A stretch of 64,000 nt of DNA from Petunia secreta (Eukaryota > Streptophyta > Magnoliopsida > Solanales > Solanaceae): NCBI GenBank assembly GCA_029990175.1, contig JARKIP010000011.1:22914001-22978000 (forward strand), read 5' to 3'. Shown piece by piece: positions 46,308 through 58,979 of this stretch. Numbering within the stretch: the first letter of the stretch is position 1; each line of letters starts with the position of its first letter. Both the position numbers and the translations under genes were made by a program. The notes beneath the pieces are model-generated. The model searched no databases. It was not told where the DNA came from and was given only the letters and a program-made list of their open reading frames with translations.

Positions 46308-47237
46308 GGTGCTCCCCTGTTTTGCCCTGTTTTGCTCCCCTGCTTCCTGCACTGTTTCCTGCCCTGTTTTCACATGGATTGAGCTCCAATGCATTGTCTT
46401 CAAGTCCCCTCCCGAGCTCACATCATCCACGCCTCTCCAAACCAAGTGTAGGTGAGCGTCTTGTATAGCTTTGGCTTGGCTTCTCGTAAAAGGTCTCGAG
46501 CTAGTTTGCCCGGCATCATCCTCCCCTTCTTGAGAAGATTTCGTCCTCGAAATTAAGGCGTCATCCTCCACGGCATCACCTACATCACAAGGAGCCAAGT
46601 CACTAACATTGAAAGTATTTGAAACATTGTACTCACCGGGTAGATCAATCACATAGGCATTGTTGTTGACCTTGGATATCACTTGGAACGGACCATCTCC
46701 TCGGGGTGCTAACTTCCCTTTTCGAATGCTTGGAAATCTTTCTTTTCGGAAATGCACCCACACCCAATCTCCTTTCTTGAATTCCACCTTCTTCCTCCCC
46801 TTGTTCTTCTTGGTGGCTAGCTTTTCATAAGCTTCCTCCAAGTTCTTCTTTGCTTTGGCATGGAGTTCCATCAAAGCCTTAGCTCGGCTTGTACCTTCAA
46901 CATTAACAATCATTTCCCTTGGCAAAGGGGTAAGATCAAGTGGAATCAAAGGATTAAAACCATAAACGCACTCAAATGGAGTCATGCCAATTATTCTATG
47001 CAAGGTGCGATTATATGCAAACTCCATGAGTGGTAACTTCTCCACCCAAGTCCCGGCCTTACCTCGGGTCATAGCTCTAAGAAGAGACCCCAAGGTTCGG
47101 TTCACCACCTCGGTTTGACCATCCGTTTGAGGGTGGTGGGACGTAGAGAACAACAATTTGGTGCCAAGAGCACCCCACAAGCATCTCCAAAAATGGCTTA
47201 GGAACTTAGTGTCCCTATCACTCACAATGGTTTGAGG
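46302..47237 (-). pseudogene. Gypsy integrase, C-terminal part, severed from the rest of pol
   Basis: Just inside the insertion point the frame reads PQTIVSDRDTKFLSHFW (second catalytic Asp) and then HPQTDGQTEVVNRTLGS (catalytic Glu). A GPY/F-like module follows, with GDWVWVHFRKERFP and LAPRGDGPFQVISKVNNNAY. The Arg/Lys-rich tail runs into the LTR and stops at TGA 46304-46302. There are no stops inside. The missing first part is at 61404 and above. Confidence 0.9.
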
Positions 47238-47242
47238 CACGC
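47238..47242. repeat. Left copy of the 5 bp target duplication CACGC
   Basis: It matches 61399-61403. Joining the two flanks at this point restores the gypsy integrase frame (HGV next to PQTIVSDRD). Confidence 0.93.
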
Positions 47243-50200
47243 TGTAATCACCTAATTTTGGCACGAAAATACAAAATTTTGCTAAAATTTTAATCTTCTA
47301 TTTTTAGCTAAAATTTGTCATTAATTGGAAAGAAAAAATATGAAAATTACCAAAAGTTACTTGTCATGTATTTAATTGTGATCTTATGTTTTGATTGTGA
47401 TAATAATACAATTTGTGTGGGTTAATTTCTAGTTAATTATGTATCTTTAAATAGTTTAGTCCCTTCAGTGGCTATTTGTGAATGAAAAAACAAAAAAAGA
47501 ACCAATCGGCCCAATAGAATTCAACCCGACTTGGTCCAAAACCCTTTAAACTCTTATTCCCATTTCACCTTTTCAGAATACCCCCCAAAATCAATTGAGA
47601 AGGGCCAACCTCTGCCCAATTTTGTCCATCGGACTCCACCATGGCTCCGTCGCCAGCGATGAACGACGACCACCTGTTCCGGCAAAAACAAATACACCAC
47701 CAGGTCCCTTTCTCCCCCTATTTCTACTCCTGAACTCAGATTCCCCAAGAACACTAAGATTTGGCGAAGATCGGGATTTTTTTTTAAGGACGATGCAAAG
47801 CTTTTTCGGTGACCCTTTCGCTGTCTCTGGTGAACATATACACGTAAGTTCTCGACCATAGTCCCTTTCTTCTGTTTGTCCTCATCCCGTTTCTCTCCTT
47901 TTTTTTAACTGGAACGACCCCAAATGGGATCGTTTCAGTTAGAAGAAGAGGGTGACGGATCTATTATGAACCTGGGCTGAAAGATTTAGTGATAAATAAA
48001 TGGGGAGGTTGAAGTGATGGTGTGGCTGCATATGTCTTGTACGTGTGATAGGCGACGGGCTGTGTTCATTCGATTTTAACGGGATTGGGGAGATTAGGCA
48101 GTAGTAATACAATGAGTGGTTGATCCGAGGGCGTCGATTCAGTGGCTTGGCTGTTCGTTTCCTAGCTGAGGGGTGCTGAGGAGACGATGATTGGTAGCAG
48201 TAAGACTGTAAGGAGGCTGCTTAGGGCAGTGGGGTGATAACTGTGATGTTCGACGCAGATGCGTTCGTTTGCGAAGCTGTGATGATGAATTTTCAGTAGC
48301 GGTGGTTTGAGCGCGCTGTGGTGGGGATGCAGTTGTGAGTTCGGAGTTCGGGCAGCAGTGGCAGTGGCGCAGCAGTAGCGTCGATGACGTTGCCTTTATT
48401 TAGCTTGGAATTTTGCCTTGTGGTCGCACTGATGACGAGTTCCTCCTGACTAAACTATAACATCTTATCTTTCTTTTCACTTGTAGTTTTAGTTTACGTA
48501 TCGTGCTTTAGTATTTGATTCGTATCGTAATCTTAGGAAAATGTCATTCAATTGGTATGAATTCCTTTAAAGTTCAACATGTTTTAGTGTCCTTGTTCAA
48601 GCATAAAGCTCTGTGGCTGTGTATGTATGTTGCTTAGTATATAAAATTGGTGTTTGATGCTCATTTTACCTATTTGCTATCGTAGTTCTCATTCAAGCAC
48701 AAATCTGTCCCTATTGAGTTTTTAGTGAATGTTTTAATCTAGTCGTATTGAAAATCATATATATGTTTCTGTGGTCGCACTGGTGGTTTATTGTAGTGAG
48801 GAATTGGCTAGAGTTGTCTGTTGCTTCCATTTGTCTTGATCTGGTTTGTTTGGTCAGAGCATGATGTCCGGATCAGTTTGTTTTGCTCCAATTGTAGTTC
48901 TGTTTAGTTTGTCTTAGCATTGAGAGTTGCTTTGTTTAGTGTTGATTGTTCGAGTCATTGGTCTAATCTACTGTTAAGAATAGGATTGGTTGTTAGTTAG
49001 TGTTATATTGACTTGCAAGTTGTTTGGTTTAGTTCAATCAAGTGTGAGGGGAGAATTTGAGATAATTTTCCCTCATTGTTATATTAGAAAGTCGAGTCAG
49101 ATTTAGATTTGAATTCCATGTGGTCTTTGTTTGCTAGGAGTCTGAATTTAGTTGTAGTCATAGGTTAAGAGTCAAGGGTCAAATTAAAAAAAAAGGAGGT
49201 GTGGACAGCTTTTAGAAAAAAGGTTTTGTGTCTTTCCTTTTTTGCCATTTTGGTGCAAGTCAAAGCATGCCAAGAGTACTTTTTCTGAAAAGTAAAAAAC
49301 ATGGTCACATGGGGTGTGTTTTTACCCTAAGTCTTTACCCACTCCCTTAGCCTATTTAATTCCTTTTCCTTTCTTCATTTTAGAGGGGATACACAAGAGA
49401 CACATCTGAAAGACTCAAAAAAAAAAAAATACTACTTCTCACTCAAAAGAACTCAGATCTGGGAGAGTTAAAATACTTGAGTCATGAGAAGGAAATAGGA
49501 AAAGACACATATACCAAAATATTTAGAAAAGAAGAGTGGAAAAATAGAGAGTAAAAGTTTGAGTACAAGTCCTAAGTTTAAGGTTAAAAGTAGAGTCGTA
49601 TTGCTCGTGGCTTTGGCGTTGCTGTTGCTGTTGTTTGTTTGGGCTCATTCTGTTGGCTTTTGGGAAGTTTCTTTTGATTAGGTATTCTCCCTTAATTTCT
49701 TTTACTTTATCTTCTATGTATTTAGCCATGTTCAAGGCATAAAACATGTTTGGGAGCTGATTATGAATGGGATGTTGTTATGTTGAAAGTTACTTTGCCA
49801 TTTTTGTCTATATTTATCTTTGTGATTAAGTATCAAGAATTTGCTAAAATATCAATGTAAATGGGTTGTAGCCTTAGCTTTAGTTTGAATCTCAGGAGCA
49901 TTAAAAAATGGGGGTTATGGAATAGATGTGCACTCTTAGCAAAATTTGGAATTCATTATTTTTTTGCTCAATATATTTTTCGCCTTGATAGAATCAATCA
50001 CTATTCAGAAGATAAGATTCAAGCATATGCAAGTGGTATAAACAAGTAAGAGTTGCCTCAATAGAAGTTAAGGAAATCGGACCATTTCGTTTCGAAAAAT
50101 GAAAAGAACTGGTGAAGTTAGTTAAAATGCTTTGCCAACGGCTATTAATTTTTCAGTGGTGGAAAAGCTATCTTGGGAAAGAAGCAGCTGTAGGTAGTCC

Positions 50201-51089
50201 TTGAGAAATAAAACAAGAGATTTGATAAATCTGGACCCTTTAGCATCTGTTAAAAACGGAAGAAAGATGTGTGACGTATTAGGCAAAGTTCTCTAGGGGC
50301 GAGGGAAATTAAGGAGAACGTGGCAATTTGCATGATAAGTAAATCAAGAAAATGACAGTGACCACGATTAGGCAAATCAATAGAAATAAAGATTCACTCG
50401 ATTGGGCAAAAATAAGTATGATTTGTGATCTACTTATTAGGCTAAAGGAAAAAAATTAAATTGAGATTAAGACAATTCTAAATTAATTATTTTTTTAGAG
50501 TTAATCAATTTTTTTTAAATAGACCAGTCCTCTGTGAGGTTGGAAATGCGCTATACATTTTACTATGAATCAAAGTGTAAATTCGTCCAGTCCTTTGTAA
50601 GGTTGGAAAAGAATGATACGCTTTTAAATTTCTGAATAAAAATACGAATTTAACCAATCCTCTGTGAGGTTGGGAATGCGCAATATATTATGAATTAAAG
50701 TGTAAATCCATCCGATCCTCTGTGAGGTTGGATAGGAATAACACTTTGGATTTTTCCGAATTAAAGATTAAATTCAAATCAAACGGCAAAATAATACAAC
50801 CATACTTAATAAATTAAAATTGCGACAATAAAGCAACTGTGCTCGGCACAGGATTCGAGGGTGCCTAACACCTTCCCGCGGGTCAATCGAGATCCTTACC
50901 CGGAACTCTGACGCAGACCACTTACGAGTCATAGGTGTTCCAAGGTACCTCTTTGGTGACTTGGCACACCTTTGAACTATGTCAAGTGGCGACTCCGAAA
51001 AAAAAATCTCTAAATAATTTTGTACCTTTAAACACCTAAGTCACAACCTACCTTTTTATTATTTTTTAGTAAAATTTTAGGGCGTGACA
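47243..51089 (+). repeat. 5' LTR of the GAG-only element (about 3.85 kb)
   Basis: It starts TGTAATCACC right after the target duplication and ends GGGCGTGACA before the primer site. Only the second half (49196-51089) has a counterpart at 59509-61398. No real gene is seen inside it; short open frames here have no recognisable product. Confidence 0.8.
50523..50735 (+). repeat. Four copies of a roughly 60 bp repeat inside the LTR
   Basis: Each unit carries ccagtcctctgtgaggttgg or a close variant, at about 50524, 50585, 50650 and 50710. The same array is in the 3' LTR near 60832-61040. Confidence 0.85.
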
Positions 51090-51092
51090 GCT

Positions 51093-51110
51093 TGGCGACT
51101 CCGCTGGGGA
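51093..51110 (+). other. Primer binding site of the GAG-only element
   Basis: TGGCGACTCCGCTGGGGA begins 3 nt after the LTR. Its complement ends in CCA like a tRNA 3' end and resembles the tRNA-Arg site known for Ogre elements. The tRNA assignment is from memory of the family. Confidence 0.75.
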
Positions 51111-52874
51111 AGAAAGTGAAAACTGAGAGTCTCAGGCTTTAATAAATTGTCGCATTTCAGCTTGTGAATATTGTTTGTTGTTTGTTGCCATATCTTGAAT
51201 ATTACCGCTTGATATTGTTGAACTGTATATAAACTGTCTCCTCTCGCACAACCCCTCTGAGTCTCTGATATATATATATACCAGATTGCTTGTGGCATCT
51301 GGGACTTCTTACTAAATTGCCCATGATTTAGGAGGAAGGCGTAACGGGGTTTTAGGCCGGACACACTGTCTCCGGATGGCCCTGATGAGCTTTCCGCCCG
51401 GTTTGTCCACCGGGTTTTCAGCCAGTCTAGACACTGAGTCAATTGTCTCACCTAGAGTTAAACCCTTAGGCCCGATTTATCTGCATTTCATTTGATGACT
51501 TAGTGAGGTGCGGTACACCGGTACACTTGTCTAGGCTGACCTCCTTCGTGTCAGGACGGGACCCACGTCCTAGAAAGACACATTTATGGCATTTTCTGTG
51601 CTGCATATGTTCGAAAGGTTGTTATGCTGACCGATCACCGGGGGGCGAGTGTAAAAAAAAAAACTAAAAAAAAAAAATAAAACAAAAAAAAGGGAAAAAA
51701 TGAAAAATGGGTTTAGTCCCGTGTCTCAAAATATCTTTAGTTGTTATTTTACGCCGTTATAATGGCGAATTTTTTCAAGAACTCTTAGAGTCTAATTTTG
51801 TGTCGGTCTCAAGTATTAGAAAATAATTTATCATAATTTTGCGCCGGTATAATGGCGAAATTTTGGGACCCTTTTGTGTTTGTGTCCAAATCAGGTTCAT
51901 ATTTTGAAATTAATTTATCGGGGTTTTACGCCATCAGAATGGCCAATTTTAGAAACCAATTTTGCGTCTAATTTGTGTAATATTTTTTGTCATCCTAATT
52001 GCCAGATTTTGTAAATACTCTAAAGATTCTTTCTCGAATTAGATCAAAGAGTTTGTTTCAAACAAAAAAAAAAAAAAACAAAAACAAAACAAACAAAAAA
52101 AATTGTGTCCGTCTTTGTGTTATCGTAATGTCCGATTTTGGAATCACCTTTCGGAAAAGAAAAATAGTTTGTTTCATAATCTGTTCTTAAGTCCCATTTC
52201 GAATCTCCGGTTGGGTCTTAATTTTCAAAAAAAATATAATAAAAAAAATATTTATTTCAGGGTCCCACTTTATCTATTTTGTTTAAGGTCAAGTCAGGGT
52301 GCATACGATAAATTGCAATTAGTTAAGTTGTATTTTGCGTTGATCCTGGTAGAATAATTTGACTCCGCTAAAAAGTCGAGTCTCATTATTTTCACCATCC
52401 AGTGTACCCGCCCAATGTGTCAGTTTGTATATATCTTTGACTCGTGCATCATGTCAAGCAGTTTATTTTGAGTCTGTCTCGTGTCGTTTATCTAAATTAT
52501 GTTTTTTGCTAGAAAAAGAGGTTAAAAAAAAAAAAAAATCAAAAAAAAAATCAAAAAATCAAAAAAGAAAATCATCCACGTTTGTCCTTGTTCTAATTAC
52601 GTGCCAGTTACAGTTTTGTTCTGATTTTTTTCAAGGCATGTAAGCAATCTTTGGGGGATACGGTCGGTACACTCGGCTTACGCTGTTAACCGTTTCGGGA
52701 TGACGCATAACAACCTTAGGCTGCAATCTGTGTTTCTTTTGTGCTAACCTGTTTGGTTCACTAGCTTGAGCAACTGCCGTGCTGGCCCCACATTCCTACT
52801 CCACCAGAATCAAGGGACCACCGCCTGTACCAGAAGTGGTTGAAGCTCCTCTTCAGGAAATCACGCAAACAACG
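51111..52874 (+). other. Leader of the GAG-only element, with short tandem repeats
   Basis: This is a non-coding 1.8 kb leader. Three units of roughly 88 bp (about 51748, 51836 and 51922) share ttttacgcc..ataatggcgaatttt. A-rich runs follow (51655-51700, 52060-52100, 52525-52570). Ogre relatives can carry an extra frame upstream of GAG; I see none here. Confidence 0.6.
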
Positions 52875-55019
52875 ATGGCTGAGGAAATTGAGAACACTGA
52901 GCTGGTTCGCTTAGCTGAGCAACAGGACAAGATGGCCGAGGACTTTGCAGCCATGAAAGAAATGATGACGCTGCTAACTCGTAACTTGGCAGCAGTTCAG
53001 GCACCTCCTGTTCTGCCAGGTGCTGCTGGTTTCATGGAAAATACCCAGCCACCAGGGCAAGGGCAATCCACAGTGGTAGAAGACCCCCGTTACCTTCTAG
53101 GATTTGGTCCACATCCGACAACTGGCAATGCAGCCGGACCCTCTACTGTACAACCTGGGGCACAATTGCCACATCATGGACAACATGTCATACCCCAAGT
53201 TCCCGCCACAACATTCACCGTTCCTGCAGGACATACTTTGCAAAGATCGAACAGTGACCCACAGTTAAGGGCCCGTGATCAACAATTTGACCAAGCTCAG
53301 GGTAATGTGTGCCGCCAAACCGAGTCGTATGATCAGGGACACCACCCAGAATCACATTCGGATTTCGAAAGGCTGGGAAAGACAGAAGAGAATGATTTTG
53401 CTCAAAAATTGAAAAGCTTGGAGCAAACTGTGAAAAACATACAAGGTCAAGGGGGTAAAATCAATGTCTCATACAAAGACCTGTGTTTGTTCCCTCATGT
53501 GCCATTGCCTGAAGGTTTTGTTGTGCCCAAATTTGATCTGTACATTGGGCAAAGTGATCCGAGGATCCACATGAAGATCTACCTTAACAAAATGAGGGGC
53601 ATTAAGAAGGATGAATTGTTGATGGCATACTTTGCTGACAGTTTGGGAGGATCGGCAACAGAATGGTTTGTGCAACAAGATATTTCGAAGTGGGTCACCT
53701 TTGATGACATGGCCAGCGCTTTCCTAAACCATTATGCTTACAAAGTGGAGGCTGCTCCTGATCGTTCTTCCTTGAAGACGATCACAAAGAAACCAAGTGA
53801 AAGTTTCAGAGAGTATGCCTACAGGTGGCGCGAACAAGCGGCGCGTGTGAGCCCTTTGATCCCGGATGATAAAATGGTTGAAGAGTTCGTCGAAGTGCTC
53901 GATGAAACCTACTACCAAGCAATGGCCTCCGCCATAGGGAAACAATTCAGTGAAGCAGTAAGAATTGGTGAAATGATTGATAGAGGGATCAAGACTGGAA
54001 AGATTGTCAGCCAAACAGCTTTGCGAGCTCAGGCAGGAGCCTTAGGGAAGAAGGATCAAGATGATGTAGCCATGGTGGGTTCGGGTTCACAGAAGTGGAG
54101 CGAGAAAAGATACAATCGAACCCACTCATACCAAGCTCCACAAATATACCCTCCTCAACACTACTACACCCCCCAAAATCCACAGTATTCCGTCCCTCCA
54201 CCCCAATACTTAATCCATACAGCACAGCCATATGCTCCAATATCATCTTATCCGCAATGGCGCGCTCCAGCCCCACGTCCTATATATCCTATTCACCAAG
54301 CTCCACATAACCAAATCCACTCTCCACCGAACCTTCCCCAGCGGCCAAGAGGTCCTCCAGGCTTTCACCCAAAGGTTGAGTATAAAAAGGCGCATCAAGC
54401 GAAAAAGAATGAGTTCACACCAATTGGAGAATCTTATGGCGAACTTTTTCAGAAGTTGCAAGCTTTGGACATACTAAAACCGATCAATGGAGGAATGCAT
54501 CCTAGGGATAGGGTTGACGACTCTCGTCAATGTGCTTACCATTCAGGTGCACCGGGGCATGACACTGAGGATTGCCATTTTCTCAAGAAGGATATCCAAG
54601 CTCTGATAGATAATGGTCTGATCCAAGTCGAGGGCTCAAATGCGCCAGATATCAACCAGAACTCATTGCCCGTCCATGATGATGTGTATATGGTGGGAAT
54701 GGTATGCGGAGAAGATTTGAAAGCTGAATCTGCAATGCCGATAGTACCTGTTGGTGATGTGTCAATTTGGGCTAACCAAATGCTTGGGACAGTGAACTGT
54801 GTTCCTGAAACCGAGCTTGGGGTAGCAGACAGAGTAAGGGGTGGTGAAATGAAGAAGACGAACATGTCTCTTAAGAAGCCAATTTCAAATCTTACTCGAT
54901 CATTCATCAGTCCTAAAGAAGTGAAGTCCACCCTGATGGGACTTGAAGAAAATAAGGAAAAGAAGAAGAAGTTGTCAGATTCAGGGAATTTCTTTGGTGT
55001 CAGCATGGTGCATCCTTGA
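52875..55019 (+). CDS. Intact GAG protein of an Ogre/Tat-like retrotransposon, 714 residues
   Basis: The ATG at 52875 (MAEEIENTELVRLAEQQDKM) starts an uninterrupted frame to TGA 55017-55019. An open frame continues upstream without an ATG; I chose the first ATG because it begins a GAG-like amphipathic N-terminus. The capsid-like core is at about residues 200-400 (FDLYIGQSDPRIHMKIYLNK, GSATEWFVQQDISKWVTFDD, SLKTITKKPSESFREYAYRW). A long Pro/Tyr/Gln-rich linker follows (about residues 410-510), then a knuckle-like CAYHSGAPGHDTEDC near residue 560. The protein would form virus-like particles around the element's RNA. No protease follows. The lack of lesions suggests youth, selection for a function in trans, or both. 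Confidence 0.92.
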   Translation: MAEEIENTELVRLAEQQDKMAEDFAAMKEMMTLLTRNLAAVQAPPVLPGAAGFMENTQPPGQGQSTVVEDPRYLLGFGPHPTTGNAAGPSTVQPGAQLPHHGQHVIPQVPATTFTVPAGHTLQRSNSDPQLRARDQQFDQAQGNVCRQTESYDQGHHPESHSDFERLGKTEENDFAQKLKSLEQTVKNIQGQGGKINVSYKDLCLFPHVPLPEGFVVPKFDLYIGQSDPRIHMKIYLNKMRGIKKDELLMAYFADSLGGSATEWFVQQDISKWVTFDDMASAFLNHYAYKVEAAPDRSSLKTITKKPSESFREYAYRWREQAARVSPLIPDDKMVEEFVEVLDETYYQAMASAIGKQFSEAVRIGEMIDRGIKTGKIVSQTALRAQAGALGKKDQDDVAMVGSGSQKWSEKRYNRTHSYQAPQIYPPQHYYTPQNPQYSVPPPQYLIHTAQPYAPISSYPQWRAPAPRPIYPIHQAPHNQIHSPPNLPQRPRGPPGFHPKVEYKKAHQAKKNEFTPIGESYGELFQKLQALDILKPINGGMHPRDRVDDSRQCAYHSGAPGHDTEDCHFLKKDIQALIDNGLIQVEGSNAPDINQNSLPVHDDVYMVGMVCGEDLKAESAMPIVPVGDVSIWANQMLGTVNCVPETELGVADRVRGGEMKKTNMSLKKPISNLTRSFISPKEVKSTLMGLEENKEKKKKLSDSGNFFGVSMVHP

Positions 55020-55882
55020 GAAGGGCTCAACAATGCATGAAAAGCAGGAAACTGACCCTAACTTGCAATTGAGTGACTGTGAAATGTTGTAGCTTGTTTT
55101 GCTAATCTTTCTGTGTACTTGGTTATTTGAGGGTTGTAATCCAAGTGCATTATTTTGCTTGTTTTGATGTTCAAACCCTTCTATCTTTAATTCAATGAAA
55201 AGCGAGATCCTTTTCTCGTCTCAACATTATGATTCTTATTTTCTTTCTTGTCTTGTTTCTTTAGTATTCTGTTTTATGTTTTGTCGGCCTTGGTTACATG
55301 ACATGCGTGCGGAATTTACATCTTGATCTAAACACGTGGTCTGACATTGTGAGCTATCTGAGTTGTAACGAGAGATAAAATAGGGGGTGAAATAAGTTGG
55401 GAATTAATCAATAGCCATCCGATAAGGGAGATCGGTGAGAAGTTCAAATCGTGTTTGGTCGCTTCGGGTGAATTTGAAATACCAGTTTTGAGAACCATCA
55501 TTGAAGTAGAAGTCGAGGACACATGTGGATTAATCCAAGTCAATTGATTGAACCATTATTTGTGTGAGGCATTCTCGGGTCGGGATGACGAACGGCTTTC
55601 GTTTCTTCTACCCAAACACTATATCCTTTTGTCAGTCCTTTTTTTTTTAGCCTTGTTCCGTATTTTTCTTTGGCCTACCCCCCCTTGGAATCAATTTGAT
55701 ATGATTAAAGAAAAGAAAAAAAAGAAGAGAAAAAAAAAGAAACAAAAACAATAAAAAATCTACCTCAGTGCTAGAGCTACGTCTGACCTGATTCCTCTCA
55801 AAAGGATACGTAGGCAACCATTTCGGTGCGGTCGCAACAAGAGAAAATTCCTCTTTCCCTTTCTACTTTTGTTCGCGTAAAG
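55020..55882 (+). other. Non-coding sequence after GAG
   Basis: Where pol would be expected there is no reading frame with protease or reverse transcriptase motifs on either strand. Confidence 0.75.
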
Positions 55883-56700
55883 TTTGCCTCCAGGCTTGCG
55901 GAATATATCAAGAAAACCAGAGACCCCAGTTTATCCTAAACTGGGGCAGAAGTTGTTTTTGTTTTTTAAAGAAAATGGAGCAATTTCAATATTCCTCCCA
56001 ATTTTCTTTGTGTTCATCATAGGGAAAAGCTCATTTTTTTCCCTGTTCATATTGACACAAAACTTGCCTCCAAGTTTGCGGCCAATGTCAAAAGAAATTT
56101 TGTTCCCCATTCTATGCTAAACTGGGGCAGAAGTTTGTTTTTATTTTATCTTTTATAAAATAAACTAAAAACAAACTTCTATTTTATTATACCATATATT
56201 CGTCTGTTTCATGAGATGTTTGGTATATCAGTCTCGAAGTCGAGGAAAAAACTCAAAGTGTCCCAGTTTATCCTAAACTGAGGCAGAAGTTTATTTTTTA
56301 AAAAAAAAAAAAGAAGAGAAAGAGGGGAAAGTCAACATTCCTTTTCTTTCATTGTATTCATCTCGGGGGGAAAGCCTCAATATCCCCTATGTTTTAATAT
56401 TAGAAAATTGAAAAGATAATTCCTCGGTTTCGCTAAACTGGGCTACAGTTTGTCGTTATTTTGAAAGAAATGATTCCAGGGGTTGTATCATTCACCAAGT
56501 CATTTCATGAGATACTTTCATACCGCTTTTCAAACTACAGAAAAAAAAAAACTCAAAAAAAAAAGAAGAGAAATATTCCCCGATTTGCCTAAACTGGGGA
56601 GGAATAAGTTTGTTTTATTATTCAAAAAGCGGTGAATTCATAGTTTGTGATATTCATCTGGTCGTCTCATGAGATGTTTCTGAGCTTTTATGTTGAACCC
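55883..56700 (+). repeat. Degenerate tandem array, about five units of roughly 165 bp
   Basis: Each unit holds cctaaactggggcagaagtt or a variant (near 55934, 56108, 56272, 56442 and 56589), and some add tttcatgagatgttt. Units are diverged and vary in length. Confidence 0.7.
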
Positions 56701-57639
56701 CTTTCTTCATAGCCTAACCAAATCCAATGTTACGCTCCAAATAAAGACCCTTCTGACCGATCATTGAGAATGTCAAGCCGAGTAGGGTATCAAGGGATAA
56801 GTTCCACGCTGTAAAGTCGCATTCTTATAAGCCGACGGTCGCATTTAGGAGCTGGGAGCACCAAGGTCATTAAAGGATAAATTCTCCGTGGAATCAGATA
56901 AAGGCCAAAATTAAAGAAAGAAAGGAAAGGCGGGGTCGAGCAGCGAGGAAAGATCGAAGGTCGATTGGGAAAGAGCGAAAAAAAAAATGAAAGAAAAAAA
57001 AGTGAATAAAGTCTTGTCGATGAAAACCTGAAAAGGCGCTGCAGGACAATAGTGAGGTAAAAGAACAAAGAGAGAGTCTAGTTAGTGAAAACCCTGAGGG
57101 GCACTACTAGTCGACTGAGGGTCGTGGAATTCGTCATCAAGTTCGGGTTGAGAAAGATTGTCAAACTGGGAGCAAGTTCAGGAATACCCCGTGTGAACGG
57201 ATCAAGTATTGATTCCAAGACGCATGTCATGTTTTACTATGGTTGTCGTTTCACCTCTAAATAAGTTTCTTCTATCTACAAGGGACATCTTTCGTTCGAT
57301 GTTTCCTTTTGATTTTCTTCACTTCCCTTTTCATTTATTTCTTTCTCATTATTTTCGGGCATTCAGAAAGGTTTGCAAAACTTGTCTACAAGTTTCAGTT
57401 GTACCAGAAAAGTCGGGAATGAGAACCTAATACTGGGATTGTACCATGAAGATCACCAGGAAATGGTTTGTTATTTCTACAAGGTGTGACCAAAGACCGA
57501 TATGAGAATTTGGGTTGGGAAGGGTTAGAACACAACTACATCAAGTCAGTTGCTCGTCGGGGACAAACCTGAAAAGCAAAAAAAGAAATAAAGAAAGAAA
57601 TCAGGGACCATCTGAGCAGGGAGCCGTGGTTTTCAACTT
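56701..57639 (+). other. Non-coding spacer in the GAG-only element
   Basis: A purine-rich stretch is present at 56900-57010. No coding sequence is supported. Confidence 0.55.
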
Positions 57640-57875
57640 TCAAGACTAGGCCCGTTGGGATAATGAGATTCCTCTTCAAGAACAAGACCCATCAGAGTGA
57701 TGGTTTTCAATTTTCAACAAAAAGCAAGACCCATCAGAGTGATGGTTTTCAATTTTCAGAAAAAGCAAGACCAATCAGAGTGATAGCTTTTAATTTCCAG
57801 CATAAGCAAGACCCATCAGAGTGATGGTTTTCAATTCAACACGAACAAGACCCACCAGAGTTGTGGTTCCAGTTT
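57640..57875 (+). repeat. Tandem array, about five units of roughly 55 bp
   Basis: The unit carries aagacccatcagagtgatgg followed by ttttcaatttt, seen near 57664, 57722, 57770, 57807 and 57845. Confidence 0.8.
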
Positions 57876-58059
57876 TTATCTTTCAAGTCAAAGCCCATTC
57901 AAAGCGGGCCAATTTCAGCATTTAAGTCAAAGCCACATGTGAAAAATGTGTGGACTGTACAGCTTCCGGATATGAGCTAATCATGAGCGGGTGAACAGAG
58001 AGGACATAACTCACCAGGAAGATGTCAACCACAATAACATACTCCCCCAAGATAATGCG

Positions 58060-58860
58060 GAAGTTTCCCTTTCAAGTCAGTTTTTGCTCAAAGATAGCGT
58101 CAGTTTCCTTTTCGAGTTAGTTCCGCTCAAAGATAGCGTCAGTTTCCTTTTCAAGTCAGTCTTTGCTCAAAGATAGCGTCAGTTTCCTTTTCGAGTCAGT
58201 TCCGCTCAAAGATAGCGTCAGTTACCTTTTTCGAGTCAGTTCGCTCAAAGATAGCGTCATTTGTTTTCCACGTCAAAGATCTGCTAAAAGATAGCGATCA
58301 TTTCCTTTTCGAGTCAGTTTCGCTCAAAGATAGCGTCATTTATTTTTCATGTCAAGATCTGCTAAACGATAGCGATCATTTCCTTGTTGAGTCAGTTTTG
58401 CTCAAAGATAGCGTCATTTCTGTTTCATGTCAAGATCCGCTAAAAGATAGCGATCATTTCCTTTTCGAGTCAGTTTCGCTCAAAGATAGCATCATTTCTA
58501 TTCCGTGTCAAGATCTGCTAAAAGATAGCGATCATTTCCTTTTAGAGTCAGTCTCGCTCAAAGATAGCGTCATTTCCTTTCCGTGTCAAGATCTGCTAAA
58601 AGATAGCGATCATTTCTTTTTCGAGTCAGTTTCGCTCAAAGATAGCGATCATTTCCTTTTCGAGTCAATCCCGCTAAAAGATAGCGTCATTTCCTTTCCA
58701 TGTCAAGATCTGCTAAAAGATAGCGATCATTTTCTTTTCAAGCCAGCTTTGCTAGAAGATAGCACTCACATTCAGTTCAAGTCATTTGCGCTCAAAGATA
58801 GCAACCACTTACTTTTCAAGTTGGTCCCGCTCAAAGATAGCAACCATCCCCAGCTTCAAG
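58060..58860 (+). repeat. Tandem array, about 20 units of roughly 39 bp
   Basis: The core gctcaaagatagcgtcattt recurs about every 39 bp, alternating with gctaaaagatagcgatcatt. Because 39 is a multiple of three, one frame stays open across the array and reads as an LKDSDHFLFESVS-like 13-residue repeat (58398-58994). I treat that as a by-product. Repeats based on gcccgcccgagcggcaattt follow at 58866-58978. Confidence 0.88.
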
Positions 58861-58979
58861 TTAAAGCCCGCCCGAGCGGCAATTTCAAGCTTAAGAAAGT
58901 TCAACATTCAAGTCAAGCCTGTCAAAGCGGCAATTTCAAGTTTCAAGTTAAAGCCCGCCCGAGCGGCAATTTCAAGTTT

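Noticed and set aside
47554..47861. Overlapping open frames of about 90-100 codons in the 5' LTR.
   Set aside because: They lie on opposite strands of the same stretch, with no motif and no splice or promoter support.
49523..50049. Identical small frames in two places (49523-50049 and 59832-60358).
   Set aside because: They are duplicated because they sit in the two LTRs of the same element. No domain or codon signal is present.
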